From Edaphochlamys debaryana (lineage: Eukaryota; Chlorophyta; Chlorophyceae; Chlamydomonadales), in contig JAEHOE010000197.1 in NCBI GenBank assembly GCA_016858145.1, positions 107,425 through 171,424 of the forward strand: 64,000 nucleotides of DNA. The letters are read 5' to 3'. Positions 47,683 through 59,056 of the stretch are shown here, in pieces; position 1 is the first letter of the stretch; each line of letters starts with the position of its first letter. A program made the position numbers and the translations under genes. A model generated the notes under the pieces. It was given only the letters and a program-made list of their open reading frames with translations, did no database searches and was not told the DNA's origin.

Positions 47683-48549
47683 TTACGGCTGCGCCTTGGC
47701 AGCCCCCGACTGGCAGATCTTGATGAAAGCGGGCCCCTTTAGCGAGGCGCCGCCGACCAGGAAGCCGTCGATGTCCTCTTGGAGCGCCAGCTCCGCGCAG
47801 TTCGCGTCGTTCACAGAGCCGCCGTAGATAATGCGGAGCTTATCCGCGACGGCCGCCCCGAGGTGCTTGGCGCAGAAGGCGCGCAGGCGTGCGTGCACCT
47901 CCTGGGCCTGCTCCGGCGTGGCCACAACACCCGTGCCGATGGCCCACACAGGCTCGTAGGCGACCACCACCTTTGACCAGTCCTTAATCTCGTCAACGAG
48001 GGCCTTCATCTGGGCGTCCAGGACCGTCCACATCGCCCCGCCGTTCCGCTGCTCGAGAGTTTCGCCGACACAGGCGATGACCCCGAGACCGGCCGCGAGC
48101 GCGTGCGAAGACTTCTTGCCGACAACCTCGTTGGTCTCGCCGCAGAGAGCGCGGCGCTCCGAGTGCCCCAGGATAACCCACGGCACGCCGAAATCCGCGA
48201 GCTGCTCGGCGCTGACCTCGCCGGTAAAAGCCCCATTGCCGCTGATCCAGCAGTTCTGAGCCGCAAGGGCAAACTTCTGCGCGTCCAGGTGCTGCATCAC
48301 GTAGTCGATATAGATGTAGGGCGGGGAGCACACAACCTCCACACCCTTCGGTACGCTGCCCGCGTTGAGCTCGTCGACCAGCGTCCGCACGCTCGCGACG
48401 CTGCCATTGCACTTCCAGTTGCCACCCACGAAGAACTTAGCGTGGCTAGAGCAGGCGACCTGGAGCCGGCCGCGGCTAGCGGGGACGCGCACGACAGGCT
48501 TGGCCGCTGCCGAGCGGCAGGGCAGGGTGGCGGAACGCTTGGCGAGCAT
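47683..48549 (-). CDS. Triosephosphate isomerase, plastid type, intronless
   Basis: A single uninterrupted frame of 288 residues. It interconverts glyceraldehyde-3-phosphate and dihydroxyacetone phosphate. Key features: [11 protein letters not shown] with the active Lys at about 46; [14 protein letters not shown] with the electrophilic His; [17 protein letters not shown] with the base Glu and flexible loop 6; [12 protein letters not shown] and GFLVGGASL, the phosphate-binding ends. The ATG at 48549 ([20 protein letters not shown]) gives a 35-residue basic, hydroxylated, acid-free leader, a good plastid transit peptide, so the enzyme belongs to the Calvin cycle/plastid glycolysis. An in-frame upstream ATG at 48603 would add 18 residues and disturb the leader, so I prefer the second. 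It is the only complete gene here without introns. Confidence 0.96.
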   Translation of the reverse strand: MLAKRSATLPCRSAAAKPVVRVPASRGRLQVACSSHAKFFVGGNWKCNGSVASVRTLVDELNAGSVPKGVEVVCSPPYIYIDYVMQHLDAQKFALAAQNCWISGNGAFTGEVSAEQLADFGVPWVILGHSERRALCGETNEVVGKKSSHALAAGLGVIACVGETLEQRNGGAMWTVLDAQMKALVDEIKDWSKVVVAYEPVWAIGTGVVATPEQAQEVHARLRAFCAKHLGAAVADKLRIIYGGSVNDANCAELALQEDIDGFLVGGASLKGPAFIKICQSGAAKAQP

Positions 48550-50750
48550 CACGACTAGGTGGCAGCGGTAAGTGGTGGAGTGAGAGTGAAGTCGGCGCAG
48601 CAAATGCGGGCGGAGCGGACGGCGGGGAGCCCTCTATCCTTGGGGCGATTGGGCATCCATGGGCCGCGATCTCCTCCACCGCTCGCTTCCCGCCGCCCTT
48701 TATGAGCTGGGTACATACTCGTGTGACAGACTTCATATGTGGAGCCGGGGCTAGCCCCAAGCCCCGGTATCGAGCACCAATCGCGCGACAACCGGCACCT
48801 GCACTTGACCAGGTCCCCTCCAGTGGCGACCGCTTCAATTGCTAGAGATTGCGCAATGACATGCCACTTACTCGGCAAGGGCGTGTCGGAAGGCGAGTGA
48901 AAAAGGGAGCCGATGCCGGGGCCGTCGAGCAACACCTGAGGGCTCTAGAGAGGTCGACGACGCCGTTGCCGCGCGGTTATGCGCTCGTGTGGCGCACTTA
49001 TACCTGCTGGGCCGAGACCCACTTCCAAAGCGGACATATCGCGCAGAGTTCTGCGCGAGCCATCCGGCGCCATCTCTGCCGCTCACTTCGCAACCGCGCG
49101 GGGACACCTCCAGTGCGGAGGAGCTGTGGCGTTGCAACTCGTCCTATGAACCGCGACTCGAGGAGATATTCCAACTGCCTCTGCCTGCCTCCAGTCCGAA
49201 AGCCGTCCGCCTCCACTCGGGGCGGCGAACTGGGCGACGCGGGCCTCGGCCCTTCCCGGCCTTTCCCACTCATGTGACACCGCCCCTCCTCTCTAGGCCC
49301 ACCGAGGTACCACTAGGGCTGCCGAGGGCTGGAAGGGACGGTAAGGGAGCTACCAGGGGTCAAGACAGGGCCGGCCAGGGACCTGAGTCCAGGGGCTCTA
49401 AACCTCTCTAAACGCTCTCCCGCAGGCTCCCGCCCCTTCATGCCACGTTGTTCTCGTCAAATGCCGCCCCTTCCCGCCCAGCTTCTGCCAGCTAGGTCAA
49501 CAGCTGTGGGAAGCCATGTCCTGAACTCCTGATTCCTTGGAACCCAGGGGCAGGGACCATGCACAGTGGGCATGGCACCGGCTGCACACGGCGGCAGCTA
49601 GCTCTGTCGCCTTCCTACGCCGTAAGAAAGCAGGAGGAAGCCGCCATCGTGGCGGGACTTCCATGGGGGGGTGGGACCTGGAGCATGGCGCTGAGAATCC
49701 TGAGTTGACGGGACAGTCAGCCTGCCTTGTGAGCATGCGGGGCGCCACCCCTGCGGCCGCACTGTGCCAGTCGGCCGGCAGCCCCGCACTGTGCCCGGAA
49801 GAGGCGCCCCCGTCGCTACTGCCGCCTGCCACTGCCGTCGTGCCGTCTCCTCCACGCCGCCTCACGGGCCCGTTACGTTCACGCACTCACGCCATCTTCG
49901 AGCACCATCTCCAGCATGTAACACCCCCCCTGCAATGCACTTCGCTTGAAACGCGCCTAGGTGCAGCAAGGCCTTAGCAGCTGAGCTAGGGGCCGAGGAC
50001 CCCGAGGCGGCGGCAGCCACTGCACCGAATGGGCGTACGCCCACGCCGCGTCGAACGGAGGGCAAAGCGCAACAGTAGGCGTCCCGGGCTCCCAGCCGCT
50101 CTCTAGTGGGGGCCTGGCGTGGGCGCTGGATTGCTCCCGCGGACGTCAAGTTACGGCATGCGGCAAATATGGCAGGAGAGCAGACGCGGGTGCGGCAGAC
50201 GGAATAGCTAGACGCTTGCAGTGGCTGCATGAGGCCAGGCGGCCCGCCCTCGACGTTCCGCGCAGGCAGCGCCGCTCCTGCCACACGCGCACCGCTCCGC
50301 CGGAGCACCAGTCACTTGCACCCTGCCTACTCCGCTGCGCTGAGGGCCGAGGCCCCTCCACTGCTCCCTCCACACCGCGTGCCCTGGCGTTCCCCCCAAG
50401 CCGCCACCAGCCAGCCCCACACCACTTCCATCCAATTTGAGTCACACGGAACCTCTGCCACCGGACGGCCTGGGACCGTACGCCGCACTCCTCGGCCTGC
50501 CCTCCTTGCACCCGCCCTTGCCCCTCCCCTCCCCTTCCCACCAGAGCCGCCCTCCCCTCCCCCCTCACGTGACCTGCTGGTGGGTTCACGCCCGCCCTTG
50601 GCCCGGCCCCTCGCCCTCCTCCCCCCTGCCCCTGGCGGGTCCCCAGACACCTGCACCTTGGCCTGTCCTCCCCCCCCTCAACCAACCGCTACGCTTCGTT
50701 CATGCTCTTGCCCCCGCCCCCCGCTCCGTCCCCCTCAGCCTGTGACCCCC
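48550..50750. other. Isomerase promoter side and intergenic, 2.2 kb
   Basis: This holds the upstream region of the isomerase (a TATA-like CATAAAGG reads on the minus strand at 48697-48704) and then featureless sequence up to the repeats behind the WD gene. There are several open frames in unrelated registers; none has domain or composition support. No RNA gene was recognised. Confidence 0.4.
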
Positions 50751-51140
50751 CCTGGCCACCTCAGTCCGTGACCAGCAGGTTGGGCTTGGCCCCTGAGGCT
50801 ATTGGCCATCCGCCTTCTCGCCTGCCCCCCGCCTGGCTGGAGGGGGGGGGACCCCCTGCACCCCCTGGCCACCTCAGTCCGTGACCAGCAGGTTGGGCTT
50901 GGCCCCTGAGGCTATTGGCGATCCGCCTTCTCGCCTGCCCCCCGCCCGGCTGGAGGGGGGGGGACCCCCTGCACCCCCTGGCCACCTCAGTCCGTGACCA
51001 GCAGGTTGGGCTTGGCCCCTGAGGCTATTGGCCATCCGCCTTCTCGCCTGCCCCCCGCCTGGCTGGAGGGGGGGGACCCCCTGCCCCCCCTGGCCACCTC
51101 AGTCCGTGACCAGCAGGTTGGGCTTGGCCCCCAGCTCTTT
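50751..51140 (-). repeat. 113-bp tandem array copying the last exon of the WD gene
   Basis: Copies of CCTGGCCACCTCAGTCCGTG start at 50751, 50864, 50977 and 51089 (spacing 113, 113, 112). The last is the genuine terminal exon with the stop at 51099. The other three repeat the final 10-11 codons and stop codon downstream of the gene, and on the coding strand each is preceded by CTCAG, a possible acceptor. Confidence 0.93.
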
Positions 51141-54100
51141 GGCGTACCTCGCCATGAGCTCCCCCGTCAGCGTCTCCAGCCGCTTCTCCCTGGGAGGGGG
51201 TTTGGGTTGGGTTGGGGGTGGGGGGTTTGAGGGGTTTGGGTTGGGTGTGTGTGTGGAGTAAGGGGCAGGGCGTGCAGGGGTGGGGTGGACAGAGGAAGGA
51301 GCAAGGAGGAAAGGAGGGCAGACGAGCCGCTTCTCCCTGGGGCAGGGGTCCGGGTGGTGGGGGTGGAGCGGGATGTGTGGGGTTGGGGTACCGGCAGGCC
51401 AAGGCGCGGGACAGAGGGTCCCGTAGGCTGAGTCAGATGCAACTGCGACACCAGACATACCGTTATCAGGCCCACACACGCTGCGCACAGCCCGAGGGAT
51501 CCCCCCCTCTCCCCTCCCTCCCCTCTCCCGTGCCCGCCTCCCTCCTCCCCCCCCTCACCTCCGCTTCCTGCCCCCCCCCTTGCTGCCGATCCGGTCCATG
51601 ATCCGCACCAGCACCGGCGCCTCCTCCCAGTCGGGGTGGATGCGGGCCAGGGGGTTGGTGTGGTGCCAGGGGGGCGACTGGGAGCGCTCGGCGAAGGGCG
51701 TGGAGGGGGCCTCCTTGGCCTTGTCCAGGTCCAGGGGGGCCAGGCGGGGCTTGCCCTGTCAGGGGGGGAGAGGGGGGGAGGGGAGGGGTGTAAGGGGAGG
51801 GGGAGGGAAGGGGGGGCCTCCTGGGCCTTGTCCAGGTCCAAGGGGGCCAGGCGGGGCTTGCCCTGTCAGGGGGGAGGGGGTGTGTGTAAGGGGGGGGAGG
51901 GATGAGAGGGATGAGGAATGCAGGCGGGATGGTGGTAAGCCGGCAAAACACATACACACACGCCCTCCCAGCCCCCTCCGCCCCCTACCCCCGGGCGCCA
52001 CTCACGTCCTTGACCTTGTCCCCCGGCGCCTGCTTGAGACCCTTCTTGGTCTCCTTGGGGAAGACCTTGGTCTCCTTGGGAAACACCTTCTTGCCCTCCA
52101 GGTCGTCGAACCTAGAGGGGGGTCCAGAAAACACGGAGGGTGAGGAGGGGGATGCACGACACAGATGCAGAAAGGTGGATGTCACGGTGCGTGGTGGGGT
52201 GGTGGTTGGGTGCAAGGGGGTGGGGGCCTCCAGGTCTTCGAACCGGGGCCCATCCGCGCCGGAGGAATACACAAGTAAGGTGGGATGTCACGACTGACCA
52301 GGGGGTGGGGGCGGGTGGGGCGGGGACCACGACACGCGGTGCATGTGAGGTTGCAGCCTGCAGGCCCACACAACGTGCCGGCCCTCCCCCGCCTCTTCCC
52401 ACCCTTGCCCCGCCTCTTCCCACCCTTGCCCCGCCTCTTCCCACCCTTGCCCCGCAGCTCAGACCCGAGGGTTCCCCTTCCGCTGACCCTCCCCCTTGCC
52501 CCTTCGCCACCCCCCCGCTTTCCCATCCCCGACGCGAAGAATCCCCACCCACCAGTTGCCCTCCGAGTCAGAACCACCAAACGTGATGTGCTTGTTGGCG
52601 GCCCGGCTCAGCTTGCCGCTGCCCGCCTCGAATGGGTCAGGCTTACGTAATGCCGAGTTGAGCTTTGGGGCGTCGGGGTCCTCCACGTCCATCTTGACGC
52701 GCTTGCCTGGGGGAGGGGATAGGGGAGGGGGTGGAGGGGGGTGGGGGGGCGTGTGTGTGTTTTGGAAGGGGGGGCCACGTGGGGTGGTGGCAGGCGGGGG
52801 GCGTCGGGGTCCGCACCTTGCCCCCCTCGCTCATTTTGTTCCTCCCTCCCCCTCCCTAAGCTCTCACCCTTCTTCTTCCCCGCCTTGGGGGCCTCCAGGT
52901 CCGCCAGCAGCCGGTCCAGGACCACCTTGCCCAGCCTGGGGGGGTTGGGCGGTTGGCGGTTGGCAGTTGGTTGGTTGGCGGTTGGTTGACTCTGTGAGTG
53001 ACTGGGGTTGCTTGCAGGGGGCTCGCAGAGCTTCACGTCTTGCCCCAAGTTACGGGTTCCCGACAAGCACAATGGGGAACCACTTGCCCTCCCCCTTCCA
53101 CAGCGTGTTCATGCGTCCTTCCCCCTTATCCCGGGGGCCCTGACCCTTCCCCCCCAAACACGCACGCGCACGCACCGTGTGGAGGTCTCGTCCTCTGGCA
53201 GTAGGTGCCTCAGGAGGGCGTCCACCTGGGGGGGGGAGGTGGAGAGAAGGGGAAGGGGTGAAGAGGAGGGGTGAAAGGGATGTGAGGCAGGCCGCAGATG
53301 CGGATGGTGAGCCCACATAGCGGTACGCCCATGACGACACTGCAGTCAACGCCACCCAGCCCGGCTGCCATTCGCAGCTTTTCGATAAGCACGTATTGTC
53401 GTACACCCGCACACGGCCGTACCTTGTACATGTACAGCTGCGTGACGCGCTGCGGTACGGCGTCGTCCTCCTCCGCAAAGTTGGAGCGCATGACCTTGTC
53501 GCACACATCACCGCCAACCACCTGGCGGTTGGTTGAGACGGTTGAAGCAGTTGTAGCGGTTGGGTGGGGCAGAACGGACGTGGCCCTCTTGGTTCCTTTG
53601 CGTGCCTTCCATCCCCCCCTTGGTTAAGACCTGCGTGGCTCCTCCCCCCCGTCCCCACACCCTTTCCCCCCCCCAAGGCCCCACCAGGTATGTGTCACGG
53701 AAGGAGATGGCGGGGTACTCAACGATCGTGCCCTGCCGTACGGTACAAACGAGATCCAGTTTCGGACACGTCAGCTATTTGTCACGCGCCATGCGCAGGG
53801 CCTCTTCACGCTTTCTCCGCCTCAGCCTTCCCATGAGTGCCCTCGGCATGCCCCCTGAGGCCCCTCGCCCACCCCCAGCCCCCTCGCTCCCTGCCCCTAC
53901 GCGCCCCACCTGAGGGATGCCCGCCTTGACCTTGACCCCACCCCAGCACCACCCCGCCTTAACCTCCGTCGGCCCTTACCTGTGGGATGCGCATCTTTAC
54001 CGGGACCATGGCCGGCCCCTTGCTCAGATCCGCGCCCATGGCCGCCAGCGCCGCCAACACCTCCTGCCGGTGCGCCGCCGCCGCCGCCGCGGCGGCGGCG

Positions 54101-57100
54101 GCCTCCGCCGCCGCTGCTGCCGCCGCCGCGGCCGCCGCCGCCGCCGTCTGCCCCGCCGTCGGCGGCGCCGCGCCCGGCGCGGGCGTTACGGGCGCCGACG
54201 GCGCCGCCGTGCCAGGGGCGGCGGCGGCGGCGGCGGGGTCGACGGTGGCGGGCCGTGGGGCCATTTTGGGGAGGGGCGGGGGCTCGATGCAGCAGGCCAG
54301 GCCGAAGCCCTGGTCGGCCTTGGGGCCCATGAGCTCGGCCACGGGTTTCTCGTCCAGTACATTGTACCAGAAAATCCGGGGCCGTACGGCGGGGGTGACG
54401 AACAGCCCGCCGTTGCCGTTGCCGCCGATGCCGCCGCCCGCCGCGCCGCTGCCGGCCGGCCGCGCCAGCTCGCCGTCCGAGGAAGTGTGACCGCGGCAGA
54501 TGCAGAGCGCGAACGGCTCGTTCGGCAAAAAGTGTACCTCGTGGATCGCCTGGGGAAACTCGTACGGTTTCTGGCTGGAATCTTCCGGTTTTACCACGTC
54601 AGCAATGAAGATGTGGCCCTCGGCGGACGCGCACATGAGCCGGTGGGCCACGCCGTTTACCCATCCCAGTGCCGTGATCGCGCCCTTCATCCGTGGCAGC
54701 GTCTTAGTCACGCAGCACGAGCGATCGTCCCAGATGAAAACCGTGCCGTCCGCGAGGCCCCAGGCCAGGGTTTTGCGGTCCGACGTGGCGGCAACCGCCG
54801 TGATTGCGTGCGGGAACAGCCAATCCCGGGACATGGGCGCCAGGGACGGGATCACGGGCGGCGTGATCGGCGGCTTATAGATCCCGAAACCAGATCCAGA
54901 TCCGGATCCGCCGGGGCCGTCGGCCTCGGCTGCCGCCGCCGCGGCGGCGGCGGCGGCGGCGGCTGCCGCCGCCGCGGCGGGGCCCTGGGACTTGGAGCCC
55001 GCACCTTTCAGTGGCGTCGTGGGCTTGGCGGCGGAGGTTTCGGCGGCGGGCGCCTCCGCCGCCGCCTTGGCCTTGGCGGCGGCGGCCGCGGCGAAGTCCA
55101 CCAGCAGGAGGCGGTTGGCGTTCTCCCACCACACGTACGCGCCGCGCGCGCTCTGCGGTGCGGCGGGTCGTACGGCACACGCACACACAGCACACGTGTC
55201 GTACGGCTCCCGCCCTCACAATGCCGATCCTCTCAGGCCTCAGCCGCTCCCTCCCTCCACGCCTTCACCCTTGGCAGCCCAGCCCGTCCCCGCGGTCCCC
55301 GCATGCCTGGCCCTCCTGGTCTCACCAAGTTCCCCAACCCAGCCCTCAATCCGCCCACCATTCCCCCTCCCCCCCCACCTTGTGGTATCGGTCCGAGTGC
55401 GGGTTCTTGTCGGGCCGCTGCTGCATCTGCCACACCAGGTGGGAGCGGCCCAGGCCCGACACGCCCAGGCAGAAGGCTGGGGGGGGGGAGGGGGGAGGCA
55501 AGGGTGGCAAGAAAGGGGGGGGAGGCAAGGGGGGTGGGTGAAGGGGGGGGAGAGGTGGGAGCGGCCCAGGCCCGACACGCCCAGGCAGAAGGCTGGGGGG
55601 GGGAGGGGGGAGGCAAGGGTGGCAAGAAAGGGGGGGGAGGCAAGGGGGGTGGGTGAAGGGGGGGGAGAGGTGGGAGCGGCCCAGGCCCGACACGCCCAGG
55701 CAGAAGGCTGGGGGGGGGGAGGGGGGAGGCAAGGGTGGCAAGAAAGGGGGGGGGAGGCAAGGGGGGTGGGTGAAGGGGGGGAGAGGTGGGAGCGGCCCAG
55801 GCCCGACACGCCCAGGCAGAAGGCTGGGGGGGGGGAGGGGGGAGGCAAGGGTGGCAAGAAAGGGGGGGGAGGCAAGGGGGGTGGGTGAAGGGGGGGGAGA
55901 GGTGGGAGCGGCCCAGGCCCGACACGCCAAGGCAGAAGGCTGAGGGGGGGGAGGCAAGGGTGGCAAGAGGGGGGGGAGGTTGAGAGAATGGCCCAGAACC
56001 CCGTGCCGGAACCCCCTCCCTGCCGGCCCCCAGGCACCAGGAGCTGCCCCTCCCGATTCCCTCCCCCCCAGCCCCAACCCCCACCCCCAACCACCCACCC
56101 TTGACCCCCGCCACCGGCAACCTCAAAATCTCGCTCAGGCCCGTGGGCCCAAACGATGCCAGGGACATGGCAATCAATGCACTGACGTTCTCCAGCGCCA
56201 CGTTGGGCACCGGCAGGGTGACGCCAAAGAGCTGCAGCGCGCCGCTGCCGAAGCACACGGCCAGGTGGCCCAGGTTGTCGGACCAGGCGATGCGAGCCGG
56301 GGCCGAGGCGTCGTCGGGGTCGACGGTTAGCGGCACCTGGGGCGGTTGGCGGTTGGCGGCGGTGGTTGGGGGTGGTGGTTGGGGTTGGGGGTGGGTTGCA
56401 TGGGGCGGCGGGGCCGCTCGCGGCAACGCTAAAGCCTTCCCGGTAGTTGCCCCAGCCCCCCCTGCCCCTGACACGTACCCGCGTGTCAATACACACCCCT
56501 TCCCCCCCCGTTACCCCCCCGCACCCCCCACCGAGGCCAGCAGCTGCATGCTGCAGTTCTTGATGTCCACCTCGTGCAGCGACAGGGCGGTGCGCGAGGC
56601 GGCGGCCAGCAGGCGCCCGCTGGTGGACAGGACCAGGCCCGCCTCCTGCAGGGGGGGGTGGGCGTGTGTCGGGGGGGGGGGGGGGGGAGGAGGGAGAAGG
56701 GTGTGTTTGGAATAAGATAGAGGTGGCGTTGGGAGCTCTTGTTGGCACCACCCCAGCCTCTCGTCCAATCCCCGCACACACGCTCGCCACGCCCCGCCCG
56801 GCCAGGAGAGCCGTCCTGTCACGGCCGCGCAGTGCGCCGACGCCACACTCCCATACTGCCGTGCGGCACTGCACTGCCGTACATCACGCACCGCACGCCG
56901 GCCGTACCCACCAGCGCCGTGACCTGGCTGCTGTGCGTGCGGTCCACGAAGGAGCTGTTGTCGCGGGCGCTGTGGAGGCGCATCTCGCCGCTGGGGAGCG
57001 CCAGGGCGGCCAGGCCGGCTGGGGGGGGGGAGGGGCGGGAGGGCAAGAGGAGGGGTGACACGGGTGTTTGTTGCTGAGCGGGATCGCGCCGACGCCAGGG

Positions 57101-59056
57101 AATCCTTGCATGGATAGGGGACACGGGGGGCGGGGCGGGGGGGTGATGGAGGGAAGGGGAGTGTGTATGGGCATGGCGGGGGTAGGGTGGGGTGGGCAGG
57201 GCCGCTGGGGAGCGCCAGGGCGGCCAGGCCGGCGGGGAGGTTGTCGGGAGGGGCCGGGGGAGAACAAGGGGTGCGGTGCGTGGACGGGGTGGAGAGGGTA
57301 GGTCGTCTTGCCCAGACGGAATCCCGTACCAGGACCTAGGATGTCCCCCACCCCGCGCCCCTTCAGCTGGGCCCACTTTGCCCACGGGCAGGGCGGGCAG
57401 GGCCGCTCAGGCCTGGGCAAACGCATCAGCCCCCCCCCCCCTGCGGCCCACCTATGCCCACGGGCAGGAAGGTGGCGGTCTCGTGGGGCGCCTCCATGAC
57501 GGCGTGGGGGGCAAAGGTCTGGGGGGGAGGGGGGGGAGGGGGAGGATGCTCCTCGGACGGTTTGAAGTGAGGGAGGTCCAGGTGCGTGTGTCAGGGAGGG
57601 GGCAGGGAGCAGGGTTCCAGATCCAGGGCCCACGGCTGGACTGCAGCCACGAGGGGTCGCGGGTCAAGGGGGCGCCGGCCCGGATGGAGGGACGGGCCGG
57701 TCACAGCCCCCCCCCCACACACACGATCCCCAGCCAGCCCCGGCCTCGCGGCCAGACGACTCTTGGCCGGACACGGGGCCGGACTCGCACCCGGACTCAC
57801 GACCGGACTCGCAACCGGACTCGCAACCGGACTCACGACCGGACTCGCAACCGGACTCACGACCGGACTCGCAACCGGACTCGCAACCGGACTCACGACC
57901 GGACTCACGACCGGACTCGCAACCGGAGCTGAGCTCATCTGCCGCCGCTCGGCTGATGCCACCGCGTGCTTCCCCGCCCCATGGGCTCGTTCGCCCGGGG
58001 ATGGGGCAGCTGGGGCTTCGGCGGGGCTTCGGCCCCAGGCAGAGCGCCCACCCCCACGCCCAATCGCGGCTGCCACTCTTAGGCTAGCTGACACGTGGGC
58101 AAGGATATGGGGAAGGGAATGCTTGGATCCGGGCTGGATCCGGGCCGGGGGCACGTCCGGTTCCGGAACCTTGCGTGTCCGCATGGGGAAGGGGGCACGG
58201 CTGACGCGCAGTTTGGCCGAACCCTCCCCCCCCTCCCTCGTCCCCCGCGTCCTGGACCTCCTGTCACGGGGCTGCCCGGTACTGGTCCGTAAACCCCTTC
58301 ATCCCCCCCCCCCCCACCTAACCCCCCCGCCCCCCGCTCCCCTTGTGGCGGCCTGCCAATCACCTGTGCCCGTTCCCGGTGCCCTTGTGCCCCTCCCCCT
58401 GCAAGGCCGCCAGCCCAGGTGGCTCGCAATCCCAGGTGCTGCCCCCCTCCCTCGCCGCTCCCCCCGCGGTCCCGCACGCCCAACCATGAGGCCACAAACG
58501 TCAGAGCCCGTCCGCCCCACCCCCGAACCCACCCCCGCCCCTCACGGCCCCCGTTGACCCCACACCGCGGGGACCGGCCCCCGTCCGTTGGCTCTCTGGG
58601 CTGCCCCTCTGCCCCGTGTCGCTCGCGCTGTGTGCGGGGAGGAGGGCTGCTGCCCTGCCCCAAAGCCCCTGGCTTCCTGACACCCCGGGGACTGGACCCC
58701 TCCGTTTGAACCTGGGCTGCCTTTCGGCCCTGTTCCAGCTCCCTAGCGCTGGGGCGGGCAGGCCCCCGCCCCTGGCAGCCTAGGATGCCCCGCTGCCCTC
58801 TAATAGCTCCCTAGAGCCGGGGCAGGCGGAGGCAGGTCCCTGAGCAACACCGTTCCCGTACAGACGGGGGGGCGAACCGCGGACCCACCAGGTCAACCCG
58901 CGAGGCGTCCTCCACTTTCCGCTGCTGCTCCCGCTTGCCGATGAGGTCCACGACCTGCTCCACGATCTCCGCGAGCACCTTGTCTATCATGCGGAAGGGC
59001 TGCGGCAGCTTGTCCACAGCCCCCGCGGGGTCCCATAATGTCGGGAGCGGCGGCAT
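51099..59056 (-). CDS. WD-repeat protein resembling WDR93
   Basis: Fifteen exons, 5' to 3': 58889-59056, 57452-57518, 56912-57018, 56532-56645, 56099-56336, 55379-55476, 53980-55152, 53685-53732, 53423-53521, 53176-53225, 52868-52935, 52553-52706, 52006-52111, 51559-51755, 51099-51189; 925 residues, in frame. Start MPPLPTLWDPAGAVDKLPQP then FRMIDKVLAEIVEQVVD recalls the opening of WDR93 (recollection, not a search). Beta-propeller blades are visible: GLAALALPSGEMRLHSARDN, ARIAWSDNLGHLAVCFGSGA, ITAVAATSDRKTLAWGLADG then TVFIWDDRS, ALGWVNGVAHRLMCASAEGH. Long alanine tracts split the large exon. The C-terminal third is lysine-rich and probably disordered (KVFPKETKVFPKETKKG, an internal duplication) and ends KPNLLVTD. 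WDR93 relatives are mostly ciliary; a flagellar role is inference. Confidence 0.82.
51706..51875 (-). repeat. Duplicated acceptor junction of WD gene exon 14
   Basis: CCTTGTCCAGGTCCAGGGGG with the following CCAGGCGGGGCTTGCCCTGTCAGG (exon start and acceptor on the coding strand) occurs near 51719-51762 and again about 117 bp away near 51835-51879 with a single substitution. Confidence 0.9.
55437..55955 (-). repeat. Five tandem 116-bp copies of a WD gene acceptor junction
   Basis: AGGTGGGAGCGGCCCAGGCC with CGACACGCCCAGGCAGAAGGCTGGGG starts at 55437 (genuine), 55553, 55668, 55784 and 55900. On the coding strand each unit ends with a C-run, AG and the first 41 exon bases (AFCLGVSGLGRSHL). Units differ by only a few bases. 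Confidence 0.95.
57772..57930. repeat. 12-bp satellite in the first WD gene intron
   Basis: About a dozen units of CCGGACTCGCAA or CCGGACTCACGA stand head to tail. They are ordered in a mixed higher pattern and contain no spacers. They lie in the 1370-base intron between exons 1 and 2 of the WD gene. Confidence 0.92.

Noticed and set aside
48550..48603. Upstream in-frame ATG for the isomerase at 48603
   Set aside because: It would place a His-rich stretch before a normal transit peptide; the ATG at 48549 gives a better leader, though the longer form cannot be excluded.
55240..56874. Minus-strand open frame of 544 codons through the 116-bp array
   Set aside because: It crosses well-supported introns of the WD gene; openness comes from proline-rich repeat sequence without stops.
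57772..57930. Short regular repeat that could look like a CRISPR array
   Set aside because: Units are contiguous without unique spacers, and the host is eukaryotic.
57586..58557. Plus-strand open frame rich in TGLATG repeats
   Set aside because: It is the 12-bp intron satellite read in frame; flanks have no coding character.
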